DNA of 64,000 nt from Symsagittifera roscoffensis. Lineage: Eukaryota; Xenacoelomorpha; Acoela; Convolutidae. Positions 27,384 through 36,167 of this stretch are shown in pieces (the stretch's first letter is position 1; each line of letters begins with the position of its first letter). The notes below the pieces were generated by a model that worked only from the letters and a program-made list of their open reading frames with translations, was not told where the DNA came from and made no database searches. The translations under genes were made by a program, and so were the position numbers. The stretch is taken from the NCBI RefSeq assembly GCF_963678635.1, contig NC_087069.1:34619090-34683089 (forward strand), given 5' to 3'.

Positions 27384-30300
27384 TTATAAAGTTTTATAAT
27401 CTTTTAAAAAGTTTTCAAGTTCGGTGTTGAAAAGTTCACTATCAAGATCAGAGTGTTCGCCGAAATTTGCTATTTCCATTCTCAGTGATTCGTCGGTTGA
27501 TGAGTTTGACATTTGATCTGATGAAGATGATGAATCTGAATCTAGAACAATTAACTCCGCCGGATTCGTCCTGTTGATAGTCTCATGTGGTTCCTCAAAC
27601 TCTAACACAATAGGCTCGGCCGCCGAACCAGAGGCTTCTTGGACACTCTCTACGGCATCAATGAAGTAACGTTTACCATAAAATTTTGGTGGGCCGACGT
27701 TTCTACTAGAGCGGCGAATAGTAGTAGGAATTTTACCGGGTTTTATGGCAGGACTGTTGGATATAGCGCACTCATCCGTTGAGTCGCTTATCTCATACAC
27801 CGGAAAGTTTATGTTTGAGTCGGTTTCCGTCAGATTATGCTCCACTTGTGGGTCGTTTTGTCCAATGGTGTCATTTTCCCCTCCCTGATTCACGGTTCTC
27901 TGATCCGTCGAGTTAGATGTTCGGCTGGCTGGCACTATACTTATTGGGCACTCGTATGATTGATCCATGGGTTGTTCACTGATTGGGAAACTGTCGTTTT
28001 CTAAAATCTCAGATTTTATTTCAGGATTGGTTATAGAAGAGTTAAAGTTATTTCCGAGTGATATGTGAGGTGTAAGTGAATCCGAAATAAAGCGCTCTCT
28101 GGCTACGTCTCTACAAGGAAAACCGCCCGCTATCCATTCCCATTCGCTAGTATCCGAAATATCCGAAGGAATTAGCATAGATTCATCCGAAGCAAGGTAA
28201 CCTGGAGGAGTTGGTGACTTCTTTGAGCGTCGTGTCTGTCTTCTTGTCGGGATGGATGATGGTCCAGAAATGCGTGTCCTAGTTAGGTTGTCAGATGATG
28301 TCGGGTCTAATTGTCTGTTCCTTCTTTTTGTTGTCTTCTTGGGTTTTGGTTTTCTTTTTGAGCATTCCAGTTTTTGACCTACTTCAACATTAGGGTTAGA
28401 AAAGTAAGGGAATGAAATGTTTCCTCTAAAAGATCTGATTTTATTTGAGGTAGAGATAGGAATCGCAATGTCGGATTTTCGTATTATTTTTCCGTCGGAT
28501 AACTTAACTGTCGAAGTCGAAGAATTTATAATTCTTTTGTTTAGTTCTTTATAAAAACAGTCTCGGTTGATATTACCATTAGTTTTCCGAAGGATTTTAC
28601 CTTTAAAAGGGCTTTCGATTGGTCTTCTGTTTTGAGTCGTTTTCGAGGATGAGGCATAGTCTGTATCGTAGCCTTTTTCAGTCGGATTTTGGTTCTTCTT
28701 CGCAATCAGATCGTCCTTGTATCCGTCCTCGATTCTATCATCCGCGTTCCAATCCTTAGCTCGATCCTTAGACAGTATTGATTTCCCTTTGTCTAAAATT
28801 CCAAAGGAAGGTTTACCCGAAGCTAATTGTTTCCAAATAGTATTTGGTTTTCTGTTATAGTGGATCTCGAAAGGTGAGCATTTAATTTTTGATTGGAAAG
28901 TAGAACGTAGGTTCCAAATGATTTTTGAAACGGCATTCTGTAACGTGGTTTTATGATGTTCTTTGGAGATAGCCAGTAGTTTGACTTTTACAGTGTGTAC
29001 GAGTTTTTCGACTAATCCATTGGATCGGTGATCGCCTACTGTACAAAAGATTATTTTGATGTTGTTAGAATCGCAGAATGATTTGAAGTCTTGACTTGTA
29101 AAGCAAGTAGCATGATCCACCCTTATAGAATAAGGTATACCGTGTAAGAATATGTAGTCTTGTAAAAATTCTATAACTGTTTTTGAAGAGGTAGATGATG
29201 TAATTTTTGCCGACGGAAATTTAGAAAATCTGTCAATACAAAGTAAAATGTATTTATTTGACCCCCAATAAGAATCCAAAGGACCCGCGAAGTCTAAATC
29301 AAGTTCTTCATTTGGTTCTGATAATGGAGGAAGTTCACTAATTTGTGAATTAGGGATAACAGATTTTATATTCTTACCCGCCGATGTACACTCTGAGCAA
29401 TTAATTCCATGAAAGTAGATTTGTCTATTAATGTGCGGCCACCAAATGTATTGGGCCAAATATTTCATTCCGAATTGACCTGGATGTGTTTCGTGGAGGG
29501 TCTTCATCATCGCGTTTCGTAGGGTAAATGGAATAACGAGTTTGCCGTCCATGTAAAGTAATCCATCGGATTCGTGAAGGTCTCGGGTGAAATGTTTGAA
29601 GTAAGGAGAATCTGCATTAATCTTCTCCACCTTATTTTGAAGTGCTTTAACAATAGGGTTTAACATGGGATCGTCTTCTGTCAAGAGAGCCACTAACTTG
29701 GCGTTAAAAAAAATATTTAAATCCAAGGGTCGATCCGGCAACTTCAAGTTTTCACGGTATTTTTTAACGAGATTGATATGATTTGGTAAAAGTTTGAATT
29801 CTAAATCTACGGAAATACCGGAAGTGGTGGGATTAATTACAATATTCTTATTATTCATATTAACAGTATCTACAATTTTTTTATCTACAGGTGAATTAAT
29901 TAGGCTACAATTAAGAATTAAAAAATAAAGAAATGCGGAATTTGAAATGGAAATAATTAAAGTATTTGTGTTGGAGTAATCCGTTGGAATACAATTTGAT
30001 GTACAAAATTCTGTTCTTCTGTGATTGAATGAGCAAATTGGAAAAGACGAGTTAATAAGTTTTAGTACTGCTGCTATTAAGTAATTACGTAATAAGACGT
30101 AATCGGAATTTTCCAAATTGTGACCAATGGCTGAACAGGTATTTCTTAGTTTCTCCGACGGATTTAATGATTTATTAATCTTATTAATGTTTGCTACTAC
30201 GAATTCTTCGTCGTAATGTGAAGTTGGAAGGGCTTTTCCGGATGGGATTCTAGAAATAAGATCAGTGAAGCCCATGTCTTTTCCTGCGATATGTTTGATT

Positions 30301-33230
30301 GAGAAATTAAAAGGTAATAATCTGTCTACCCATCTTGTTAATCTACTGTGGTAGGTTTTATTTCCGTGGTTTGGTGAAAGAGCGGATAATAGGGCCTTGT
30401 GATCAGTGATTATTTCGAAATCAGAGCCGTAAAGGTAATTTTTATAATGCTCAACAGCCCAAACAACCCCTAAAAGTTCGAGTTCGTTAGTAGAGTATTT
30501 AGACTCGTGAGGATTTAAAAAACGTGACGCAAATGAGATTGTTTTCCAATCGTTCCCATGGAGTTGTTCCAGCGAGGCTCCAAGTCCATTGTGTGATGCG
30601 TCTGTTTTCACTCTAGTTTTTCGTTTTACATCGAAATGTGTATTCTCTGTTAAATTAACGATTTCCTCTTTTATTCTTTCAAACGCTTTTGTATGATCAT
30701 CGTTCCATTGGAATATTGATTTCTTATTTAGGAGCGGTCGGAGTGGGCTTCCTAAGGATGCAAGGTTTGGGACAAATTTAATGTATTGGTTTATAGAACC
30801 AAAAAATGATCGTAATTCTTTCAGATTCTTCGGTATAGGTAGGTCTTTGATAGCTTTCGATTTGTCGAATAACGGGGTAATTCCTGATTTAGAGATTTTA
30901 AATCCCAACCATTCTATTTCTTTTTGAAAGAATTTACATTTTGACCATTTTACGGCAAAGTTGTATTCGTCGAGGGTCGATAGAATTTTTAATACAATAT
31001 TCTTGTGGTCTAAGAATGTTCCTTTGGAAGAAATTAAAATGTCGTCCAAGTAACAATTTGTAAATGGGATTGAACCTAACGTAGAGTCCATTACTCTTTG
31101 AAATTCGTTGGGCATATCCCCTAAGCCGTAAAAACCAGTTAAAAATTGGTAAGTACCAGTAATGTCACCGCCCACAATACTGAAGTTACATTGGTTACTA
31201 GTAAATTTGTCTAATGCTAATTGACTGTATGCATTTTTTAAGTCTAGATTAGTAAACCACACTTCTCCAACGGAATCATTAGTAATTTGTGCCGCGACGT
31301 TGTCTACAAGTTCGTGGATGTTTGGCATTTGATATTTGTTCTTGTAAATCTGTTTGTTTATGAACTTGGAATCTAATGCCAGTTTGATGGATTTGTCTTT
31401 TTTGCAAGTGATGACTATTGGACTAATAAATCTGTCTTCGTCGCAATTTTCTAATTTTTTAATATGTCCCTCTGCTTTTAATCTATTGAGTTCTGTTTTT
31501 ACCGCATCCAGTAAATGTAGGGGGACACGTCTTCCTTTTAGTTGGATTGGTTTTAATGGTTCGTGAAAATGGGTAATTTTCATTTGATTTTTAATTTTTC
31601 CAATCCGAAGGAATAAATTTTTAAATGACTTTGATATATTAAGGATTTCCCTATCTTGGTTTGTTTGGGAGATGGAATTTACTGACTTACACTGCTTGTT
31701 GGTCTGGAAGTGTGGAAAATGTTTCTGAGAGACCTCTATTCCCACTTTTGGAAGGTTGTCGTTTCCTAAGATATTCCTTTCATGTCCCTCGGTTAAGAAG
31801 AATTGACAGTCGTTATCTGACCAACCATTTGAGAATATCGGAATCTTCACCTTTCCAGTGATGTTTATGGCATTATCCGTGAATCCACAGTAAAGGTCTC
31901 TGGTTGTCTTATCCACCGGATAAATTTTCAAGTATGGATCACGTAATTTCAATTCGTGAAGTACGTTTTTCTTAAGAAAGCTCACTGGGCTAGCTGAATC
32001 CACTTGAATGTTTAAAATTACTTGGTTTTCTTTTCCGAGTCCGATGTTTAATAATTTCTTCAGTTCCTTTCCGTCGTTATCAAAAATTGTAGTTATATTT
32101 AGTACAGAGTAATCGTCGTTTTCACTTTGTCCAGATTCCGACCATGCGTTTATGACACCGCAACATTCTCTATCCGTGTGGTCGGTATTTACATCCGGGA
32201 AATCCGACGGATTAAAATCTGTATTATCTACAATTTGAGTATTTACAATGTTTACATTTTTACGTCGAGATCTACAAAGTCTGGTGAAATGACCTTTGAA
32301 TTTACAAGAAGTACAAGTTGTGTCCTTTGCTGGGCAAACTGCTAAGTGTCCTTTTGAGAATGAACCGCCACACTTCATACAGCTGTTACTTCTTTCGATG
32401 TTGAGAGTTGGTTCTCTTTTGACGTTAAAATGGTTGTTTGGTTTATGTACAGATGATCCGTTGGATTTAAAATTATTAGTTAACTTCAATTGATTTAAAA
32501 TTCCTTTTTCATCGATAAGTGCTACGTTTAGTGCTTCGCGTGGAGGGAGGGTTTCTGTTAATAATTTCCTTTGTATATCGTAGTTTTTCATATTATTTAT
32601 GAAAATATCTCTTATCCACTCTTCTTCTCCTGTGGATATGTCGCACTTTTTAGCCATTTCAGCTAAGGCACCCCAAAATTGTTCGAGGGATTCTCTGTCG
32701 CGTTGTTTTCTATTTAACAGTTTATGTCGTTCAAATGTGACGTTTGATTTTCTTACGAAAGCAATCGCTAAAAACTCCCAGAATTCTTTAAAAGAAATTT
32801 GTAAGACTTTCACCTTGGTAAATTTCTGTCCGAAGATCCTTTTTCCTTCATTTCCCAATGCCAGATATAAGACTGAACGTAATTTCTTGTCTGCTTCTTC
32901 TATTCGCATTCCGTTAAATTTCTTAGTTTCGGTTTTTATCGAAGCTGTTTCTTCTTCGTCATATCTTCTTTGTTCTTGGATATTTCTCTCCAATCTCAAA
33001 CGTCTTTGGGCGTCTGTTTCGCCGTCCGGTGGGTTTTCCAAATTTGGTGGTAATGGATGTTGTCTCTCCGACGGATTGAGTAGATTTTCTATATCTATGT
33101 TTTCTTTAGCTATAATTGCTAATTGAAACAGATCACTCCAATCTTCCCAAGGGATGGGTGGGTCTACCGTATGGTTTTGCCAAAAGGGAGGTATTCCTCT
33201 CACGTTAGATTCGTTAGATGACTGCGCCAT
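27384..33230 (-). CDS. Gypsy gag-pol polyprotein, single 1948-residue ORF
   Basis: Approximate domains: gag 1-280 (PPIPWEDWSDLFQLA near 25); two zinc knuckles, about 286-300 (CMKCGGSFSKGHLAVC, unusual spacing) and 307-320 (CTSCKFKGHFTRLC, CX2CX4HX4C); aspartic protease about 405 with VDSASPVSFL, where Gly of D-S/T-G is Ala; RT about 560-800 with NLDLKNAYSQL and CYLDDILIS; RNase H about 870-1000 (KTDASHNGLGASL, TDHKALLSAL); integrase with HHCC finger (HETHPGQFGM, CSECTS) and D, D, E at LDLDFAGPLD, RVDHATCF and SNGLVEKL (about 1310-1410); then about 450 residues of Ser/Pro/Glu-rich tail. Gag and pol share one frame. ATG 33230 sits at the LTR edge. A hydrophobic patch lies near 1100. No stops or frameshifts. 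Confidence 0.95.
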   Translation of the reverse strand: MAQSSNESNVRGIPPFWQNHTVDPPIPWEDWSDLFQLAIIAKENIDIENLLNPSERQHPLPPNLENPPDGETDAQRRLRLERNIQEQRRYDEEETASIKTETKKFNGMRIEEADKKLRSVLYLALGNEGKRIFGQKFTKVKVLQISFKEFWEFLAIAFVRKSNVTFERHKLLNRKQRDRESLEQFWGALAEMAKKCDISTGEEEWIRDIFINNMKNYDIQRKLLTETLPPREALNVALIDEKGILNQLKLTNNFKSNGSSVHKPNNHFNVKREPTLNIERSNSCMKCGGSFSKGHLAVCPAKDTTCTSCKFKGHFTRLCRSRRKNVNIVNTQIVDNTDFNPSDFPDVNTDHTDRECCGVINAWSESGQSENDDYSVLNITTIFDNDGKELKKLLNIGLGKENQVILNIQVDSASPVSFLKKNVLHELKLRDPYLKIYPVDKTTRDLYCGFTDNAINITGKVKIPIFSNGWSDNDCQFFLTEGHERNILGNDNLPKVGIEVSQKHFPHFQTNKQCKSVNSISQTNQDREILNISKSFKNLFLRIGKIKNQMKITHFHEPLKPIQLKGRRVPLHLLDAVKTELNRLKAEGHIKKLENCDEDRFISPIVITCKKDKSIKLALDSKFINKQIYKNKYQMPNIHELVDNVAAQITNDSVGEVWFTNLDLKNAYSQLALDKFTSNQCNFSIVGGDITGTYQFLTGFYGLGDMPNEFQRVMDSTLGSIPFTNCYLDDILISSKGTFLDHKNIVLKILSTLDEYNFAVKWSKCKFFQKEIEWLGFKISKSGITPLFDKSKAIKDLPIPKNLKELRSFFGSINQYIKFVPNLASLGSPLRPLLNKKSIFQWNDDHTKAFERIKEEIVNLTENTHFDVKRKTRVKTDASHNGLGASLEQLHGNDWKTISFASRFLNPHESKYSTNELELLGVVWAVEHYKNYLYGSDFEIITDHKALLSALSPNHGNKTYHSRLTRWVDRLLPFNFSIKHIAGKDMGFTDLISRIPSGKALPTSHYDEEFVVANINKINKSLNPSEKLRNTCSAIGHNLENSDYVLLRNYLIAAVLKLINSSFPICSFNHRRTEFCTSNCIPTDYSNTNTLIISISNSAFLYFLILNCSLINSPVDKKIVDTVNMNNKNIVINPTTSGISVDLEFKLLPNHINLVKKYRENLKLPDRPLDLNIFFNAKLVALLTEDDPMLNPIVKALQNKVEKINADSPYFKHFTRDLHESDGLLYMDGKLVIPFTLRNAMMKTLHETHPGQFGMKYLAQYIWWPHINRQIYFHGINCSECTSAGKNIKSVIPNSQISELPPLSEPNEELDLDFAGPLDSYWGSNKYILLCIDRFSKFPSAKITSSTSSKTVIEFLQDYIFLHGIPYSIRVDHATCFTSQDFKSFCDSNNIKIIFCTVGDHRSNGLVEKLVHTVKVKLLAISKEHHKTTLQNAVSKIIWNLRSTFQSKIKCSPFEIHYNRKPNTIWKQLASGKPSFGILDKGKSILSKDRAKDWNADDRIEDGYKDDLIAKKNQNPTEKGYDTDYASSSKTTQNRRPIESPFKGKILRKTNGNINRDCFYKELNKRIINSSTSTVKLSDGKIIRKSDIAIPISTSNKIRSFRGNISFPYFSNPNVEVGQKLECSKRKPKPKKTTKRRNRQLDPTSSDNLTRTRISGPSSIPTRRQTRRSKKSPTPPGYLASDESMLIPSDISDTSEWEWIAGGFPCRDVARERFISDSLTPHISLGNNFNSSITNPEIKSEILENDSFPISEQPMDQSYECPISIVPASRTSNSTDQRTVNQGGENDTIGQNDPQVEHNLTETDSNINFPVYEISDSTDECAISNSPAIKPGKIPTTIRRSSRNVGPPKFYGKRYFIDAVESVQEASGSAAEPIVLEFEEPHETINRTNPAELIVLDSDSSSSSDQMSNSSTDESLRMEIANFGEHSDLDSELFNTELENFLKDYKTL
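33211..33230 (-). promoter_or_regulatory. Primer-binding site overlapping the gag start codon
   Basis: Minus-strand sequence right after the 5' LTR reads TGGCGCAGTC. It begins TGG as a PBS must and its first ten bases match what I recall of the 3' end of eukaryotic tRNA-Ser; similarity fades after that. The TGG forms part of ATGGCG, so the PBS encodes Met-Ala-Gln-Ser. Confidence 0.6.
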
Positions 33231-33441
33231 GATAAAATATTACTTTGTTGTAGCTAATTCTAAATTAAAACTATTAAAAAGAATAAGAAATAATATGAAT
33301 TAGTCGGTAAGTTAAAACATTAAAACAATGAGAGATCATTCTCTCCGCCGGAGAGAATGGCTAGTGAAGGTCATAACTAAGTGACCGGTTAATTAAATAA
33401 GTATGTTTAGCAATAATTGCAAAACCTGATGTAAAATCACA
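33230..33441 (-). repeat. Gypsy 5' LTR (right in this orientation)
   Basis: Identical by eye to 26498-26709, including the palindrome at 33337-33359. It would hold the promoter for gag-pol. Confidence 0.92.
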
Positions 33442-34388
33442 ACAGACAGTGAGACAGGAAAAGGACCTTACGACATCATCTACGCAGATGGTCAAGCCCT
33501 GGGATGTTCACACGATAGCGCAGTCTCTATGATGTTCAATGAAACGTATAAAAAACTAGCCAAGCAAGAGAAAATTTATGATTGCGGCTATCTCGTTCCT
33601 AAACATTACCTTGTGCCAGAGTATGAGAGAGAGAGCACCCGAGCAACTTTGCGATAATAAATAGTTTGGGTGGACCTATAATTCCAAAATGCGCAGAAGC
33701 CGTAAACACTGCAGACTTCGGCTCATTCCGTGATCCAAAGTTCCCTTCATATCCTGATTCGGCAGTCATGACCAAGGAATTATACGCGGAAGAAATTGGT
33801 ATCATGGCGGATCAAGTGATGAATGAAATATTTCCATCCACTACGGAAAGAAAATACATTGCAGTGCAGCACAAGAGAAAAATCGAGAATCTTGAAAAAC
33901 TTGCAGCATCTTTGGACGTTTTATCGGAAGAAACCAACGCTACTATAGTTTTTTTTGCTGCTGGAATAACTCCCAACGCCAATTCTTTTGACATGTACTC
34001 TAAGGTTGCCTCGTTGATGACACATCCAAGTATTGTCTATGAAGGAACAAATGTATGGAAAGCGGTGGCACTCATTTCTCGATCACAAGTCTTCATTTCT
34101 ACAAGTCTACATTGTCGAATCGTCGCATTCATTTTTTTCAGGCCGCGTTTCACTTGGTGCCGTGGAGGTAAACACGAAAACTTCATTTCTAAATGGGATT
34201 CTAAAGATGCTGCAGGATGCATGACTTCTGGAACTGATATCTGGCCTGTTTTGAGTGACTACTACGGTCCTGATCCAAAAATTACACAAGAAAATACGAA
34301 AGAGAAATATGAAAGAGTCGTGAACAAGTACTTGATGGGTTTTGACTCCTGGTCGACCATATTGCGAAAGAAATACGGAAAATTTTGA
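33442..34388 (+). pseudogene. Polysaccharide pyruvyl transferase-like protein, 5'-truncated and frameshifted
   Basis: Coding sequence starts within a few bases of the Gypsy LTR (GKGPYDIIYADGQALG) and runs to a (GA)n stretch at about 33620-33634, where the frame changes. It then continues NFAIINSLGGPIIPKCAEAV to TAG-free end at TGA 34388. The end part reads SRSQVFISTSLHCRIVAF, which resembles the C-terminal substrate-binding block of the polysaccharide pyruvyl transferase family (serine/threonine-x-Leu-His). The family call is moderate. The 5' part is absent; ACAGACAG at 33442-33449 could be an old splice acceptor. The lesion may be microsatellite slippage or assembly error. Confidence 0.5.
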
Positions 34389-34600
34389 GCTGAAAAGTCA
34401 AAGTTATTGTGTGTAAATATGTGTATATCAATGCAATTTCTTGGAATGCAGAAAAAAGCCCATGGATGATTTTGTACTCATAAAGACTACTAACATAAAT
34501 TTTGATAACTATTTCTAATGACTTATAAGTAAAAGCTAATATGAACTCCAAATAGTAAATTTAGACTGATTTTCTGTCTGTTTTTCATCTGCTCAGTTTT
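34389..34600. other. 3' flank of the transferase-like gene
   Basis: AT-rich, no canonical AATAAA seen close to the stop. No other feature. Confidence 0.35.
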
Positions 34601-34619
34601 AAGTGTTTAAGTGTCCCTC

Positions 34620-35460
34620 TGCGAAAGCTCTGCGCATCTATTGCACGGACTTTTTTTGTAGCGGGTCCCGTGATATTCCGACCTTTTTTTTGCTTTCTCT
34701 GCTATTTTGGTTTCTATTTCCCACTGCCATTATGGGTTCATGTTTTTTTTTAATCTGCGACCCCGCGAATTGACTTGCGCTTGGAGTAGTAGCATTTGAC
34801 TTTTGGAACGCTTGTGCTGTTTGTTTGCTCTGCTCAAACTTCAGTGCTCTCTTCAGTACCTTATCGGGCGATAATGTTTCAATTATCAGTGTATCTTATA
34901 CCTCGTCTTTGAGATGAAGAGATCTCTCCCTGATTCGTCTTCGATTGTACCCAAATCTGACCTTGCTGCCTGTGCAAAAAGCGCCGCGTGGATTGATTCC
35001 AGACTCTTTGCCGTTTCCTGATGTCTATTAAAGAGTTTATATTGTTCGTACGTAACACTTTGCATTTTTTTTGAACAATACTTTAGCTAATGCCACCATC
35101 TCTTCAATCTATAACTTGGAAATTTCCACGTGTGGTCTCTTTTGGACAAATTTCTGCTTTCCTTTCTCGGCCCTCGTTCTTTTCGTTCCTCGTTTTCAAG
35201 AACGACCTTGTCTCTTGCCAAACGATCTCTTGTTTCTCGTTATGTGACAGCTGCCGCGTCTTCACCCGTTCGGAGAGTTTCTGGTCTGGGAACTGGCTCC
35301 TTTATAACTGCTTTTGGATCCTCCAACATGATTTTTGGATTCGCATTCTCTTTCACAGTCACTGCCATTATAAACTGGTCGAACCAGATTTTGAAGTTCC
35401 GTGGTGGGTCCAAAATTGCCGTATCCCAGAAAACAGAATTACCATATCGGTACTGATGTT
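34620..35460 (-). pseudogene. Decayed retroelement gag-like fragment
   Basis: GC content is higher than the surroundings. Minus-strand readings in mixed frames give coding-like stretches such as PPRNFKIWFDQFIMAVTVKE and EDPKAVIKEPVPRPETLRTG, followed by Lys/Glu-rich helices. This looks like the start of a retrotransposon gag, but which superfamily is unclear. Several stops and no LTRs seen. Confidence 0.35.
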
Positions 35461-35838
35461 TTGAGAGAAGAATTTTGCTGGCTTCGCCATGTGATAAGTC
35501 AAGGAATAACTAATAATTAACAAGTGTAAAACTAAGAGGAATTCAAATATAAGTGTCAAATAGATCAATTTATAGCCGGCTTTTGTCGAACAGGTAAAAT
35601 TATAGCAGGTTTGCTTCAGCAGTTCATTATTTGACTGATGATTTTCAGAACTAGGCATTTGGTTTAAAGACTGCAAGCTTTGAAGCCCAAACTGACTAGG
35701 TTCAAATCTCAGTTGCAGTTGAGTTGAAGACTTAACTTTAGCACATTTTAAATTAGCAGAAATTGAAGAACAAAAAATGTTCATCTTTGCATCGAATTAG
35801 ACTGACTAACAGCAGTCTGATCTTCATATATGTATGGC

Positions 35839-36160
35839 CAGTGGCGAGCGCAGAAATTTTTCTAGGGGTGGGGACGTTTTTTCGAAAAAATTTTTGAAAT
35901 TATCGCGGACCTTTTTTTGGGTTGATCAATTAGATTTTTCGAACTCTCCGAAACACTATAAGGACCCTATTTTGTCAAAATTTTTCTGCGCCGCAGGCAA
36001 AATTTTCAAAAAAAAAAGACGAAGGCGCCTTTACAAAAATTTTAAGGTTGATCAGCCAAAAACGGATGTCGTAAAGTTCTAGCAAAAGGGCAGCCCTTTG
36101 GAAAAATTTGGCATCCAGAATTGAGGGAGTCACCCCACCCTCAGCCCTAGGCACGCTATA
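35839..36160. mobile_element. MITE-like fragment
   Basis: Starts CAGTGGCGAGCGCAG and ends with the complement of a GCGTGCCTAGGG-type end (CCCTAGGCACGC). GC-rich ends around a TTTTTCGAAAAA core. Ends match only partly and no target duplication was found. Related in style to 46679-46898. Confidence 0.4.
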
Positions 36161-36167
36161 GTCAAGT

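Larger units (their letters stand above)
26498..33441 (-). mobile_element. Gypsy (Ty3-type) LTR retrotransposon, apparently intact
   Basis: 6944 bp with 212 bp direct repeats at both ends (TG..CA), one gag-pol ORF, a polypurine tract and a primer-binding-site candidate. The LTRs show no differences by eye, indicating a very young insertion. No target duplication is found: on the plus strand AAATC precedes the element and ACAGA follows it. Domain order protease, RT, RNase H, integrase defines Ty3/Gypsy. Confidence 0.93.

Noticed and set aside
27384-28800. Envelope gene after the Gypsy integrase
   Set aside because: The tail is hydrophilic and in frame with pol, with no signal peptide, fusion segment or membrane anchor.
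31354-33126. Plus-strand ORFs inside the Gypsy element
   Set aside because: All are antisense to the continuous gag-pol frame; none shows a domain.
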